64,000 nucleotides of DNA from an uncultured Propionibacteriaceae bacterium (GTDB lineage: Bacteria; Actinomycetota; Actinomycetes; Propionibacteriales; Propionibacteriaceae), in NCBI GenBank assembly GCA_938046585.1, contig CALIWR010000022.1, forward strand, positions 8,108 to 72,107, in the 5' to 3' direction. Below, piece by piece: positions 28,245 through 38,387 of the stretch. Position 1 is the stretch's first letter; every line of letters starts with the position of its first letter. The notes below the pieces were generated by a model that saw only the letters and a list, made by a program, of their open reading frames with translations, ran no database searches and was not told where the DNA came from. The position numbers were made by a program, and so were the translations under genes.

Positions 28245-30568
28245 CCACCGGCGCCCACCAGCCCGACGGCGGCGGCGATCCCACCCAGCCCGATCTCAGA
28301 GCCGGTGTCGGCCAGCCGCGGCCTTGCCGGCGTCGGCTTACCGATCCGGGGGTTCGAGGGCTGCGAGCCGGCCGTGATCGTCGGCATCACCGACGGGGTC
28401 GCCGGGTCCGGCAGTGCCGGCGCCGGGGTTGAGGACTGCGGGCCAGCCGTGGGTGTCGGCGCCACCGACGGGGTCGCCGGGGGCGCTGGCGTGTACTCGT
28501 TGAGGAATTCGACGCTGGCAAGCTGGCCGTTGGCGGTGATCGTCACGGTTTGGGGCGCGACCGGTTTCCAGGTGTGGCCATTGAGGGCCGCCGAGGCGGG
28601 ATCCTCGCGCACCTCGCAGGTGGTGCCGACCGGCAGCTGAGCCCCGACCCCGACCGGGGTCGCGTCACCGGCGGCCCGCAGCTGGCCGGCTCGGCCATTG
28701 CTGCAGGTGTAGTCGAAGGTGAACGTCTTGCCGGCCGCCGCGGCAGCGCCGCTGACCCGCTTCACCACCTGGAAGGTACCGGTGTGCTGGGCGTACACGT
28801 TGCTGAACGTGAACGCGGTCGGGGTGGTCCGGCTGGCGATCGTCAGGGTCTGCGGCGGCGCGGCAGTCAGGCTGTAGCCGGGGATCTCGGCCGTGGCGGC
28901 ATCCTCGGTGACGGTGCAGTCGACGTTCAGCGGGATCTGGACTCCGGCGTTCACCGGAGTCCCGTCACCCGGCGCCTGCACGGTTCCGGTGATCTGACCG
29001 CAGGTGTAGCGGAAGGTGTACTGCCGGGCGCGGCCGGCCCCGTTCTCGCCGGATACCGTCTTGGCGACGGTGAAACCGCCGGTGGCCAGGGTGGCGGTGT
29101 TGTCCAGCTGCAGGTTGATCAGCTGCCGGTTGACGATCGTGAAGGTGTTGGTGGTAGCTGTGCCGAGGCGCCACTGTGGGGTGGACCATTCGACGCCCTT
29201 CACCTGCGGCTGGGCCGCAGCCGGGTCCTCGCTCAAGGTCACCCGGGTGCCGTGCGGCAGTGAGCCGTTCCATGGGGTATTGCCGCCCGGTTTCACCTGG
29301 TAGGTAAAGGTTCCCCCGGTACGAGTGGGGTTGAGCGTCCCGGGCGGGGTCCAGCCCGGGTAGGAGTCCACGGTGGTGTTGGCGGGCAGGGTGTAGGTGG
29401 CAGTGACGGGGAAGCCGGTGGTGTTCGGGATCTGGGAGGCCCCGGTACCGCCCAGAGTCTTGATGACGCGGAAACCACCGTAGCCCGGCTGGTAGGTGAC
29501 CTGAATCCCGAAAGACTCGGTCAGCACCCGCTCAGCGCTGGCGACGGCGTCGGTGCCATCGAGCCGGGCGGTGTTGGTGTACCGCACGCCGACTTTCGCT
29601 TTCTGCTGGTTACCGTCCGCGTCCACGATCGGGCTGAGGTACGCGATGGAGTAGTTCGCGTCGGCTTGGAAGGGCGCGGTCACCGTGATCTGGGCCGAGC
29701 TGCCGGAGACGGTCCGCAGGGCGATCATATGACCGGCCACCAGGCTGCCGCGGCTGCTGGAGGCCACCGGCTGCCGGGTCGCCGGGTCCGTACTCACCAC
29801 CCGGATCAGGGTGATCTCGGCCGGGATCGCCTGGCCGGGGCCGAGGGCGTCGGTGATCGTGAACGAGGAGATGGAGCCATCGGTCGGGATCGGCGTCAGG
29901 CCGGCAGCCACCCGAGCCTGGTTCACGTGGGCGATGTTGAAGGTGATGCTCCAGTTGACCCGCTGGGAGTCCTCGCCCAGGGGGGTGGCGACCTTGGTAA
30001 AGGTGGCCGGGGTGAACTGCGGCGTGGCCGCCGGCAGGATTCCCCCGGTGCCAGGCAAGTCAACGGGCACGGGGGTGCCGTTGACCTTCATCGGGACCGT
30101 CTCGTCGGTGGTCTGGCGATTGGCGATCAACAGCACCGATCCTGTGCCCCGGAGCAGGGGCGCAGCCGCCCGCTGCCGAACGTATTCCTCGTTGAGGGTG
30201 CACGTGACATTGGTGACGCCGGTCCGGCAGGACCCGATTACGACCCCGTTGTAGTTGATCGGGTACTCCTGGTTCGGCGACCGCGAGGAGAAGTAAGGGG
30301 AGTACTCGATCTCGAATGAGTCCCCCGACCCGATCGCCGGGTCAGAAGCATCCCAGGCGAACGTCAACTGGGCGACCTCATTCACCCGCATCTGAACCCC
30401 CGGCTCCTGGTTGCCGTTGGCGTCTGACTTCACCAGTCCATTCGGCTGGACCCGGATCGCCGGGTTGACCGCCGCGCGGGCCGGTGTCGGCGCGACGAAT
30501 GTCAACAGGCACAGGGCCAGGCTGCAGAGCAGAATCCCCCAGCGACGCGTTGCGGTGATCGTACCCAT
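28217..30568 (-). CDS. secreted, sortase-anchored surface protein with DUF5979 repeats
   Basis: 783 residues. Signal peptide (WGILLCSLALCLLTFVAPTP, cleavage after ARA), an N-terminal adhesin-like region (~35-380), then several ~100-residue DUF5979-type modules that repeat the pattern FTVAKTVSGENGAG ... YTFRYTCG ... TVTEDAA and FQVVKRVSGAAAA ... FTFDYTCSN ... CEVREDPA. A Pro/Thr-rich stalk precedes LADTG, a TM helix (GGIAAAVGLVGAGGLLIW) and RRRV, a complete class E-like cell-wall sorting signal. It would be displayed on the wall or built into a fimbria. ATG 30568 follows AGAGAGG. No sortase gene is in the window. Confidence 0.88.
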   Translation of the reverse strand: MGTITATRRWGILLCSLALCLLTFVAPTPARAAVNPAIRVQPNGLVKSDANGNQEPGVQMRVNEVAQLTFAWDASDPAIGSGDSFEIEYSPYFSSRSPNQEYPINYNGVVIGSCRTGVTNVTCTLNEEYVRQRAAAPLLRGTGSVLLIANRQTTDETVPMKVNGTPVPVDLPGTGGILPAATPQFTPATFTKVATPLGEDSQRVNWSITFNIAHVNQARVAAGLTPIPTDGSISSFTITDALGPGQAIPAEITLIRVVSTDPATRQPVASSSRGSLVAGHMIALRTVSGSSAQITVTAPFQADANYSIAYLSPIVDADGNQQKAKVGVRYTNTARLDGTDAVASAERVLTESFGIQVTYQPGYGGFRVIKTLGGTGASQIPNTTGFPVTATYTLPANTTVDSYPGWTPPGTLNPTRTGGTFTYQVKPGGNTPWNGSLPHGTRVTLSEDPAAAQPQVKGVEWSTPQWRLGTATTNTFTIVNRQLINLQLDNTATLATGGFTVAKTVSGENGAGRARQYTFRYTCGQITGTVQAPGDGTPVNAGVQIPLNVDCTVTEDAATAEIPGYSLTAAPPQTLTIASRTTPTAFTFSNVYAQHTGTFQVVKRVSGAAAAAGKTFTFDYTCSNGRAGQLRAAGDATPVGVGAQLPVGTTCEVREDPASAALNGHTWKPVAPQTVTITANGQLASVEFLNEYTPAPPATPSVAPTPTAGPQSSTPAPALPDPATPSVMPTITAGSQPSNPRIGKPTPARPRLADTGSEIGLGGIAAAVGLVGAGGLLIWRRRV

Positions 30569-30721
30569 GGCTGCCTCTCTGTGATGCCGCTCGCCTGTAC
30601 GACGCGGACCGCGTCGCGCTCCCATGACCCCCAGGCTTGACTGCGGCGGGCAGCCTACAACAGGACTTCGACAGCGGCAACCATAATTCAGAGATCTCTC
30701 ATCAGAGCCTGTCAAAGAGGC

Positions 30722-32689
30722 TTAGGACGGGATGGTCCGCGCCGAGATCCGCCTCACCCACAAGTACAGCCCGAGCACCAGCCCGGCGAACAGCAGTACC
30801 CCGATCAGCTCGCCCCAGCTCGCAAAGCCCGGGCCGACCACGGCCAGCGGAGAGTCTTGCCCGGTAGCGGCCACGACCCCGGCGAAGGCCACCCCAAACA
30901 GGCTCTCCCCCACGATCAGGCCGGTCGCAGCCAAAGTGCCGAGCCGCCTGCTGCGTTCTGGGTTCTCGGTCTTGGCGGCGGACCGGTCGTACGCCAGCCC
31001 GGCCAGCGCCCCCAGCGGGATCACCAGGGTAAGACTCATCGGCAGGTACATGCCCATTCCGACCGCCAGCGGCGGCAGGTGCATCCGGTTGTGAGTGACC
31101 CGACCCAGCACCTCGTCGACCGCAACCACGCCGGCCCCGATCAAGGCCCCCAGGCCGAGTAGCCCCCAGTTCAAGTCACCGCCGAAGACCCCCTTGGCCA
31201 GCGACGACAGCAGCGCCGCCTGGGGCGCGGCGAGGGCGTTCTCGGTGGCGTTCGGCGCCCCAGCAAAACCGAAGCTGGTGTTCAGCAGTTGCAGCACCGG
31301 CGGGATGACCAATGATCCGAAGACCACGCCAATCACCAGCGCCACCTGCTGTTTCCACGGGGTAGCGTTGACCAGCTGCCCGGTCTTGAGATCTTGCAGG
31401 TTGTCGTTGGAGATCGTGGCCACGCCGAAGACCACGGCCGCAGTGAACAGCGTGTACGCGATCAGGGCGTCACCCTCGCCAGGATTCTGAGCGCCGTGGA
31501 CCAGCTTGATCAGCCCGGCGGCGGTGATCACGATCAGGATCCCGACTCCGGAGATGGGGCTGTTAGAGGCGCCGATCAGGCCGGCCATGTAGCCGCAGAC
31601 CCCGGCCACGGCGAGGCCGATCAAAAGGACGAAGACAATGCTGGCGATGATCATCGCGGTGGTGTTGTGGGAAATCGCGGTACTGCGGAGGAAACGCCAC
31701 AGCAGCAGCCCGATCGGCACCATCGAGACCAGGATCACCCCGCCCACGATCCGCATCGACAGGTCTCGTTCTGCCACCGGGACCTGGCCCTGGCGACGGG
31801 CCCGAGTCGAGACCACGGCCTCCTTGATGCCCCGGGCGATCGGGACGGCGATCTTGGCGAGGGTCCAGACCGCAGCCACCGCCATCGCGCCAGCGCCAAC
31901 GAACCGGACGTCCGTACTGAAGATCTTCCAGACCGCGGAGGTAATCTCGCCGTCCGGCAGCCGCCCGGCGGTACGGATCGGCAGCAGCACCGCGAACGAG
32001 ATCAGCAGGCCGACGATCATCGCAATCCCGACGGTGATCCCCACCAGGTGCCCGACCCCGATGAGGGCCATTGAGAGGCTGGCGCTGACCACGCTGCCAC
32101 CGGCACCGGTCCGGAAGGCCCGCTCCAGCGACCCGGCTGCCAGCTTCAGCGCCGACAGCAGTGAGAAGCCGGCCGCGGCCAAGGCACCGCCGATGATCAC
32201 CAGCAGGCCGCGCCGGTTCTCCTCAGCGCCCTCGGAGCTGTCACCGACCTTCAGCACCTCGGCGGCGGCGACCCCTTCCGGGAAGGGCAGGTCAGATCCG
32301 GTCACCAAGGCCCGACGCAGCGGGATTGAGTACATCACGCCGAGGATCCCGCCCAGGGCGGTGACCAGCACGGTCTGCCAGTACGGGAATCCGGCCCACC
32401 AGCCGATCATCACCAGTCCCGGCAGCACAAAGATGATCGCCGAAAGGGTCCCGGCGGCTGAGGCAATCGTCTGGACGATATTGTTCTCAATCACGGTGTG
32501 GTCACGGAAATATCGCAGGATCGCCATCGAGATCACCGCGGCCGGAATCGAGGTCGCGAAGGTAAGGCCGACCTTGAGACCCAGGTAGACATTCGCAGCA
32601 GTGAAAAGCAGCGTAATCAGGCCGCCGATGATGACGCCGCGAATCGTCAGTTCGCGGACACCGGTCTGCGGTGTGGGGTGAGCGGACAT
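30722..32689 (-). CDS. OPT family oligopeptide transporter
   Basis: 655 residues and about 14-16 hydrophobic helices. It starts VRELTIRGVIIGGLITLLFT and AANVYLGLKVGLTFATSIPA, the usual OPT N-terminus, and carries NIVQTIASAAGTLSAIIFVL and GASNSPISGVGILIVI in the core. It matches the prokaryotic OPT/YSL branch, which takes up peptides or metal-chelates by proton symport. GAAGGAG lies upstream of ATG 32689. The stop is 154 bp upstream of the surface-protein start; cotranscription is possible but not shown. Confidence 0.94.
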   Translation of the reverse strand: MSAHPTPQTGVRELTIRGVIIGGLITLLFTAANVYLGLKVGLTFATSIPAAVISMAILRYFRDHTVIENNIVQTIASAAGTLSAIIFVLPGLVMIGWWAGFPYWQTVLVTALGGILGVMYSIPLRRALVTGSDLPFPEGVAAAEVLKVGDSSEGAEENRRGLLVIIGGALAAAGFSLLSALKLAAGSLERAFRTGAGGSVVSASLSMALIGVGHLVGITVGIAMIVGLLISFAVLLPIRTAGRLPDGEITSAVWKIFSTDVRFVGAGAMAVAAVWTLAKIAVPIARGIKEAVVSTRARRQGQVPVAERDLSMRIVGGVILVSMVPIGLLLWRFLRSTAISHNTTAMIIASIVFVLLIGLAVAGVCGYMAGLIGASNSPISGVGILIVITAAGLIKLVHGAQNPGEGDALIAYTLFTAAVVFGVATISNDNLQDLKTGQLVNATPWKQQVALVIGVVFGSLVIPPVLQLLNTSFGFAGAPNATENALAAPQAALLSSLAKGVFGGDLNWGLLGLGALIGAGVVAVDEVLGRVTHNRMHLPPLAVGMGMYLPMSLTLVIPLGALAGLAYDRSAAKTENPERSRRLGTLAATGLIVGESLFGVAFAGVVAATGQDSPLAVVGPGFASWGELIGVLLFAGLVLGLYLWVRRISARTIPS

Positions 32690-32788
32690 GCTGCTCCTTC
32701 GCCGGGCTGGTGGCCCATCCGTCCTTCAGGAATGGGGCACACCCTACGCCCACCGGTCAGCGGCCTGGCCTGGCGGCCGGGTGACAGT

Positions 32789-33820
32789 TCAGATGCTGCG
32801 CAACTGTCCGGTAGCCGCTTGCAGCCCGAGGCTGGCTACCGCTACCAGCACCCAGAGCGCCCCGCCTAGCGCCAACGGCCGCCAGCCGGCCTGCCGGATC
32901 TGGCTGAAGGAACTCGACATGCCGACCGCGGCCATCGCGACGGTAGTGCCGATATGCGCCAGCAGGGTCAGCGTCGGCGCCCAGGCGGCTGGGATCACTG
33001 CGACCGTACGGGCCGCGGCAGCGAGCACGAAGAGCACCAGAAAGGCCGGCACCAGCCGCCACCACCGGGCCGGCTGCTGCCCAGACAACTGACGGCCGTG
33101 CCACCGCTGGAAGAGGGCCAGCGGGACGATCATCAGGGTCCGGGTAAGTTTCACCACGACCGCGTACCCGGTCGCGCCGGCGGCCAGCGCCCCGGCGGCG
33201 AGCAGCTGGTCGTACGAGGTAGCAGCAGCCACGACCGACGAAGTGTCGTTGACTGCGGTCCCGGCCCACAGCCCGAATGAGCCGGCGTCCAGGTGCATCA
33301 GCTGCCCCAGGAACGGGAAGATCACCGCGGCGAGCACGTTGTACAGCACGATCACCCCGATCGAGACGGCCACCGCCGAGCTCGGGGCCGCCATTACCTG
33401 GCTCATGGTGGCGATCGCGGAGGCCCCGCAGATCGAGGTGCCGTAGGTGACCAGACCACCGGTATCCCGGTCCACCTTGAGCAGCCGAGCCAGCGGCAGC
33501 CCGACCCCGACCGACAACAGAATCGTGCCCAGCATCACCGGCAGCCCGGCCCACCCGACCTGCGCCACCCGGACCAGCGACATCCCAGCCCCCAAGAGCA
33601 CGATCGATGCCTGGAGGACCTTCTTAGAGCAGAAAATCACCCCGGGCATCCAACCGGGCCGCTGCCCGGCAACCTGACCGATTACCAGCCCCAGCAGGAT
33701 CGCGACCACGGGGGCGCCGACCACGGGCACCTGTTGCCCTATCACCCAAGCGAGTGCCCCGGCCACCAACGGCGGCACCAGCCCGACCCAGAATCGACGA
33801 TCGACCAGTAGCTCCCGCAT
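32789..33820 (-). CDS. YeiH/UPF0324 family putative sulfate exporter
   Basis: About 343 residues, ten or so hydrophobic helices. Family motifs: VVAILLGLVIGQVAGQRPGW, FCSKKVLQASIVLLGAGMSL, GLVTYGTSICGASAIATMSQ and DAGSFGLWAGTAVNDTSSVV. The frame is open to 33904, but ATG 33820 (MRELLVDRRFWVGLVPPLVA) gives the usual length. YeiH proteins are annotated as sulfate or sulfonate-related exporters; biochemical proof is thin. It diverges from the first subtilase gene. Confidence 0.88.
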   Translation of the reverse strand: MRELLVDRRFWVGLVPPLVAGALAWVIGQQVPVVGAPVVAILLGLVIGQVAGQRPGWMPGVIFCSKKVLQASIVLLGAGMSLVRVAQVGWAGLPVMLGTILLSVGVGLPLARLLKVDRDTGGLVTYGTSICGASAIATMSQVMAAPSSAVAVSIGVIVLYNVLAAVIFPFLGQLMHLDAGSFGLWAGTAVNDTSSVVAAATSYDQLLAAGALAAGATGYAVVVKLTRTLMIVPLALFQRWHGRQLSGQQPARWWRLVPAFLVLFVLAAAARTVAVIPAAWAPTLTLLAHIGTTVAMAAVGMSSSFSQIRQAGWRPLALGGALWVLVAVASLGLQAATGQLRSI

Positions 33821-33999
33821 CCGTGACAGCACGCGGGCGACGGTAGTGCACCGGCGCCTGGGCCCGGATCCCGGTGTGGCTGACAGGAGCCGCCCGATCA
33901 CCACCGCTGACCCGCGGCACGCCCGTCCCCATTCCGTAATCCGAGTATGGACAGGATATTGTCAGATCCACCTCGCTCGCACTCTGTGAAGGAGGGCTG

Positions 34000-36612
34000 A
34001 TGCGCACCGCTGCCCTTACCCGGCTCGGCATGCTCGCAATCGCCACTGTCGCCCTATCCACCGGGCTGGCCTCGACCGTCCAGGCTGCCCCTCAACCCGT
34101 CGTCCCCGAACCTGGTCCGGTAGTCACCGGACAGTGGATCGTCGGGGTCAGCGGCCCGCCGGTCGCGCGCGGCGGTGACGCCGCCCAGATCGGCGCCGCC
34201 CAGAACGGTGTCCTGGGTCAGGCCCGGTCCCAGGGGATTTCGGTACTGCCAACCCGGGCCTTCGGTCACGCCTACAACGGGATCACGGTCCAAGCCAGCG
34301 CCCGGGCCGCGGCCCAGCTGCGTAGCCTGCCCGGGGTGACCGGGGTCTGGCCGGTCTACAGGGTCGACGCCCCGAACCCCCAGCCGGGCAGCACCCCCGA
34401 TCTGGCCGACGCGGTCAAGATGACCGGCGCCGACATCGTCCAGTCCCAGCTCGGTTTCACCGGCCACGGCGTCAAGGTCGGGATCATCGACTCCGGCATC
34501 GACATCGACCACCCCGACCTGGGCGGCACCGGCAAACCCGGCACCACCGCCTTCCCCACCACCCGGGTCAAATGGGGCACCGACCTGGTCGGCGACGCCT
34601 ACGACGCCGGCGGGACTACGCCGCAGCAGACCACCCCGAGGCCGGACCCGGTCCCCGACGACTGCGGCGGGCACGGCACCCACGTCGCCGGGATCGTCGG
34701 CGCAGCCGGTAATCCAGCCAGCGGCGGGGTCCGTGGCGTCGCTCCGCAAGCCGAGCTCGGCGCGTACCGGATCTTCGGCTGTCACGGCTCGACCACCACC
34801 GAGATCATCCTGGCCGCCATGGACCGGGCCCTGGCCGACGGCATGGACGTGGTCAACATGAGCCTGAGCCTGAAGTACATGAGCTGGCCGACGTATCCGA
34901 CCGCGGCGGCGGTCGATGCCCTGACCGAGGCCGGCGTCGCGGTGATCTGCTCCGCCGGCAACGAGGGCGGCGCCTTCAGCGTCGGCTCCCCCGGCTCGGC
35001 AGCCGGGGCGATCACCGTCGGTTCGGTGAACAACAAAGCCATCAAGTGGCCGATGTTCACCATCACCCCGGACGGCCGGCAGATCGCGATGGCCGTCGGG
35101 CGCCACGCTGCGCCTGCCCCCACCACCGGAGAACTGCGCCTCGTGGCGGCTAGCCCGAACGAGACCCCCGACCCCAACACGGGCTGTTCCAGCATGGGCG
35201 ATGTGGCCGGCAAGGCCGTCCTGGTCTCGGTCCTGGGTAACTGCACGTACTACGACAAGGCGCTGCGGGCCCAGAAGGCCGGCGCCAAGGCGGTCGTGAA
35301 TTACAACGACTGGGGTACCCCGTTCACTCCGTGGTTGGATGGCCCCGAGCCGATCACGATCCCGGTGGTCGAGATCAGCCAGGCGGACTCCCAGGTGATC
35401 CTCGAGCGGCTGGCAAAGGGTCCGGTCAGCCTGCAGTGGAGCCCGCTGTGGCATTCCGTACCGGATTATGCCGGTGGCGTGATGGCGGACACCAGTTCGT
35501 ACGGCCTGGGAGCCGATCTCAGCCTGAAGCCGGACCTGTCCGCCCCCGGCGCGAACATCCTGTCAACGTACCCGTTGGAGAAGCAGCGGTACGCGAATTT
35601 GTCCGGCACCTCGATGGCAGCCCCGCACGTCGCCGGGGCGGTGGCCCTCTACCTGGAGTCCAACCGTAACTGGCCGGTGACGCCGCAGGCGATCCGGGAA
35701 CGGCTGCAGAGCACCGCGCAGCTGGTACCGGCGCACCCTGAGGAGCCGACGCTGGCCGCGGCCCATCGGCAGGGCGGCGGGATGCTGAAGATCGACCGGG
35801 CGATCCAGACCCAACAGACCGTCACGCCAGGCAAAATCAGCCTGGGTGAGGGCGCGGCCGGCCCGCGGACGGTGCAGCTCACGATCTCCAACAACGACTC
35901 GCAGCCGGTGGCCTACCGGATCAGCAAGCAGGACGGTATGGCGACAATCGGGACCTCAAGCCCGGCCATGCAGCAGATCTGGTGCAGCGCTGGGATGAGC
36001 GCCCCGTCTCTGGTGCACGTGCCCGCGCAAGGCAGCGCCACGATCCGGGTCACGATCACCCCGCCGGCGACGCCGGAACAGGCGGTGTACGGCGGCTGGG
36101 TGGTGTTGTCGGCCCCGGGCGCGACCACGTTGCGGGTCCCGTTCGCCGGCCTGGTGGGCGACTACCAGTCGGTGAAGATGTTCAGCGGGATTAATGTGCC
36201 GACGCTGGGGCAGGGCACCGGGCAGCACCTCAAACCGCTGCCCCGGGGCGCGAGCGCGACGTACACGATGGTGAACGGAGACCTGCCGACGCTGATCGCT
36301 CACCTGGATTACCCGACCGGCAACCTCTGGTCTGAGATCTACCGCGTCGATGACCAGGGCGACCATCACCTGATTACCCCCGGCTTCACGACCTGGTTCC
36401 AGACCGGCCCGACTGGCCGCGACCCGGCCCCGCACGGGGTGCCGCACGTCTTCGACGGCACCTTCCCCGGCCCGGACGGCAAACCGCTGCCGGTCCCGAA
36501 CGGGAAGTACGTCTTCGTGCTGAAGGCTTTGAAGCCACTGGGTGACCCGGCCAACCCGGCCCACACCGAAACCTGGACCTCACCGGTTTTCACAATCAAG
36601 CGCGCCGGCTGA
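34000..36612 (+). CDS. secreted S8 subtilisin-like protease, PA-domain type (paralogue 1)
   Basis: 870 residues. Signal peptide (LGMLAIATVALSTGLAST, cleavage near VQAA), an I9-like propeptide (~45-125), then the S8 catalytic domain with Asp in VKVGIIDSGIDIDHPDLGG, His in DDCGGHGTHVAGIVG and Ser in NLSGTSMAAPHVAGAVALYL. A PA insert lies between His and Ser (KAVLVSVLGNCTYYDKALRA, then GAKAVVNY). The C-terminal ~250 residues are Fn3-like beta domains. It would act outside the cell on proteins or peptides. GAAGGAG precedes the ATG. A second copy lies 1.8 kb downstream, separated by a permease gene, and the two share 310 identical bases. Confidence 0.95.
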   Translation: MRTAALTRLGMLAIATVALSTGLASTVQAAPQPVVPEPGPVVTGQWIVGVSGPPVARGGDAAQIGAAQNGVLGQARSQGISVLPTRAFGHAYNGITVQASARAAAQLRSLPGVTGVWPVYRVDAPNPQPGSTPDLADAVKMTGADIVQSQLGFTGHGVKVGIIDSGIDIDHPDLGGTGKPGTTAFPTTRVKWGTDLVGDAYDAGGTTPQQTTPRPDPVPDDCGGHGTHVAGIVGAAGNPASGGVRGVAPQAELGAYRIFGCHGSTTTEIILAAMDRALADGMDVVNMSLSLKYMSWPTYPTAAAVDALTEAGVAVICSAGNEGGAFSVGSPGSAAGAITVGSVNNKAIKWPMFTITPDGRQIAMAVGRHAAPAPTTGELRLVAASPNETPDPNTGCSSMGDVAGKAVLVSVLGNCTYYDKALRAQKAGAKAVVNYNDWGTPFTPWLDGPEPITIPVVEISQADSQVILERLAKGPVSLQWSPLWHSVPDYAGGVMADTSSYGLGADLSLKPDLSAPGANILSTYPLEKQRYANLSGTSMAAPHVAGAVALYLESNRNWPVTPQAIRERLQSTAQLVPAHPEEPTLAAAHRQGGGMLKIDRAIQTQQTVTPGKISLGEGAAGPRTVQLTISNNDSQPVAYRISKQDGMATIGTSSPAMQQIWCSAGMSAPSLVHVPAQGSATIRVTITPPATPEQAVYGGWVVLSAPGATTLRVPFAGLVGDYQSVKMFSGINVPTLGQGTGQHLKPLPRGASATYTMVNGDLPTLIAHLDYPTGNLWSEIYRVDDQGDHHLITPGFTTWFQTGPTGRDPAPHGVPHVFDGTFPGPDGKPLPVPNGKYVFVLKALKPLGDPANPAHTETWTSPVFTIKRAG
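34472..34781 (+). repeat. 310-bp block identical to 38878-39187
   Basis: Reading both subtilase genes side by side, every base from 34472 to 34781 matches 38878 to 39187. The block runs from the catalytic Asp motif through the catalytic His motif. Flanking regions differ at many synonymous and non-synonymous sites. Confidence 0.9.
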
Positions 36613-36623
36613 GCCGAATCCTC

Positions 36624-36662
36624 ACCAGGCCGGGGTCAGGAGCAATCCTGGCCCCGGCCTGG
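36624..36662 (+). terminator. terminator after subtilase 1
   Basis: CCAGGCCGGGG at 36624-36634 pairs with CCCCGGCCTGG at 36652-36662; an inner CAGGA/TCCTG stem closes on loop GCAA. It starts 12 bp past the subtilase stop and precedes the permease gene. Confidence 0.8.
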
Positions 36663-36837
36663 TCCGTACCGGCGGAATCCTCACAACCGTGAGGCAATCA
36701 CCCACCGAGACGCCCATGAGACGTCCCGGTACGGGTCCTAGGGTGTCGCCTGCTGTGCCTGGAGATGTGATGCGTCTCCGATTCGCCGAACCGCGTCGCC
36801 GGTCGCCCTTCCCCGCGATGCCTTGAAGGAGAGCCCT

Positions 36838-38265
36838 ATGAACGACCAGTCGTCGGTCTCCCAGACAGGTGAGACCACCACCGAGCTCAAGCGGATGATG
36901 AGCCCCGCGCTGCTGCTGCTGTTCATCATCGGCGACGTGCTCGGCACCGGCATCTATGCCCTGACTGGGACCGTGGCCCGCCAGGTCGGCGGCGCGGTCT
37001 GGGTGCCGTTCCTGCTGGCCTTCGTGGTCGCCTTCCTGACCGCTTTCAGCTACCTGGAACTAGTCACCAAGTATCCCCAGGCGGCGGGCGCCGCCCTGTA
37101 CACCCACAAGGCCTTCGGCATCCACCTGTTGACCTTCATGGTGACTTTCACGGTGATGGCGTCGGGGATCACCTCAGCCGCCACCGCCTCGCGGGCTTTC
37201 GCCGAGAACCTGATGAAGGGACTGCGGATCGCTCATACCCCGGTGCTGGTGACCTGGCTGTCGATCCTGTTCGTGTTGATCATCATGGGGATCAACTTGT
37301 GGGGTGTCGGCCACAGCGTGATCACCAATGTGGTGTTGACCCTGATCGAAATGTCGGGTCTGCTGCTGGTGATCCTGGTCGGCGTCTACGCGGTCGCGCA
37401 GGGCCGGGCTGATTTCTCCCAGGTCGCCGTCTTCCACACCCCACAGGACAAGAGCGTGTTCCTGGCGGTCTCGACTGCGACCTCGATCGCCTTCTTCGCG
37501 ATGGTCGGTTTCGAGGACTCGGTGAACATGGCCGAGGAGACCAGAAACCCGTCCACCACCTTCCCGAAGGTGATGCTGACCGGGCTCACGATCACCGGGG
37601 TGATCTACGTCCTGGTTTCGATCACCGCAGTGGCGCTGGTCCCGCCGGGTGAGTTGAGCAGGCAGGGCGCCACCCCGCTGCTGGAAGTGGTCAAGGCCGG
37701 GGCACCGAATCTGCCGATTAGCACGATCTTCCCGTTCATCTCGATGTTCGCCGTCGCCAATACGGCGCTGCTGAACATGATGATGGCGTCGCGGCTGCTG
37801 TACGGGATGTCGCGGGAACGGGTGCTGCCGGCAGTTCTGAGCCGGGTGCACCGCAGCCGCCGTACGCCTTGGGTGTCGATCCTGTTCACCACGGCCCTGG
37901 CTGTGGTGTTGATTACCTTTGTCGGGCAGGTGTCCCAGCTCGGGGGCACCACGGCCCTGTTGCTGCTGGGGGTGTTCACGATCGTTAATGTCGCGGCGCT
38001 GGTGCTGCGCACAGACCAGGTCGCGCACCACCATTTCCGGACCCCGAGGGCCGTGCCGGCGTTGGCTGCGGTGGCCACCTTCTACCTGGTGGGGCCGTGG
38101 ACTGGGCGTGACCTGCAGCAGTACGCGATCGCGGGGGCGCTGCTGGTGCTGGGGCTGGCCCTGTGGCTGGTCACGTCCCTGTTCAGCAGGCGGAACCCGA
38201 GAACCACCCTCGACATGAAATTCGACCACGTCGACGATTTCCCCGGCGACGAGGATCTGCGCTGA
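36838..38265 (+). CDS. APC superfamily amino-acid permease
   Basis: 475 residues with about 12 TM helices. The N-terminus reads ALLLLFIIGDVLGTGIYALT (APC motif G-x-G-x-GI), then FVVAFLTAFSYLELVTKYPQ and FFAMVGFEDSVNMAEETRNP, a typical helix 6-7 signature. It would import amino acids by proton symport. GAAGGAG lies 6 nt upstream of ATG 36838. Its place between two secreted proteases suggests uptake of released amino acids, although the upstream terminator argues for a separate transcript. Confidence 0.92.
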   Translation: MNDQSSVSQTGETTTELKRMMSPALLLLFIIGDVLGTGIYALTGTVARQVGGAVWVPFLLAFVVAFLTAFSYLELVTKYPQAAGAALYTHKAFGIHLLTFMVTFTVMASGITSAATASRAFAENLMKGLRIAHTPVLVTWLSILFVLIIMGINLWGVGHSVITNVVLTLIEMSGLLLVILVGVYAVAQGRADFSQVAVFHTPQDKSVFLAVSTATSIAFFAMVGFEDSVNMAEETRNPSTTFPKVMLTGLTITGVIYVLVSITAVALVPPGELSRQGATPLLEVVKAGAPNLPISTIFPFISMFAVANTALLNMMMASRLLYGMSRERVLPAVLSRVHRSRRTPWVSILFTTALAVVLITFVGQVSQLGGTTALLLLGVFTIVNVAALVLRTDQVAHHHFRTPRAVPALAAVATFYLVGPWTGRDLQQYAIAGALLVLGLALWLVTSLFSRRNPRTTLDMKFDHVDDFPGDEDLR

Positions 38266-38387
38266 CCGCATCGGGATCGGGCCGGGATCCTCCCATGTGT
38301 GATGCTCAACCCTGACACGCTGTGACCGATGTGCCAGCGCAGAAGCCCTGTGGGCCTTAGGGTCGGAACTGCCCCGAAGGAGAACTC

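Noticed and set aside
34054..35454. Long minus-strand frames opposite both subtilase genes
   Set aside because: Products are Gly/Asp/Val-rich and mirror the coding strand; the + strand frames carry full S8 motifs.
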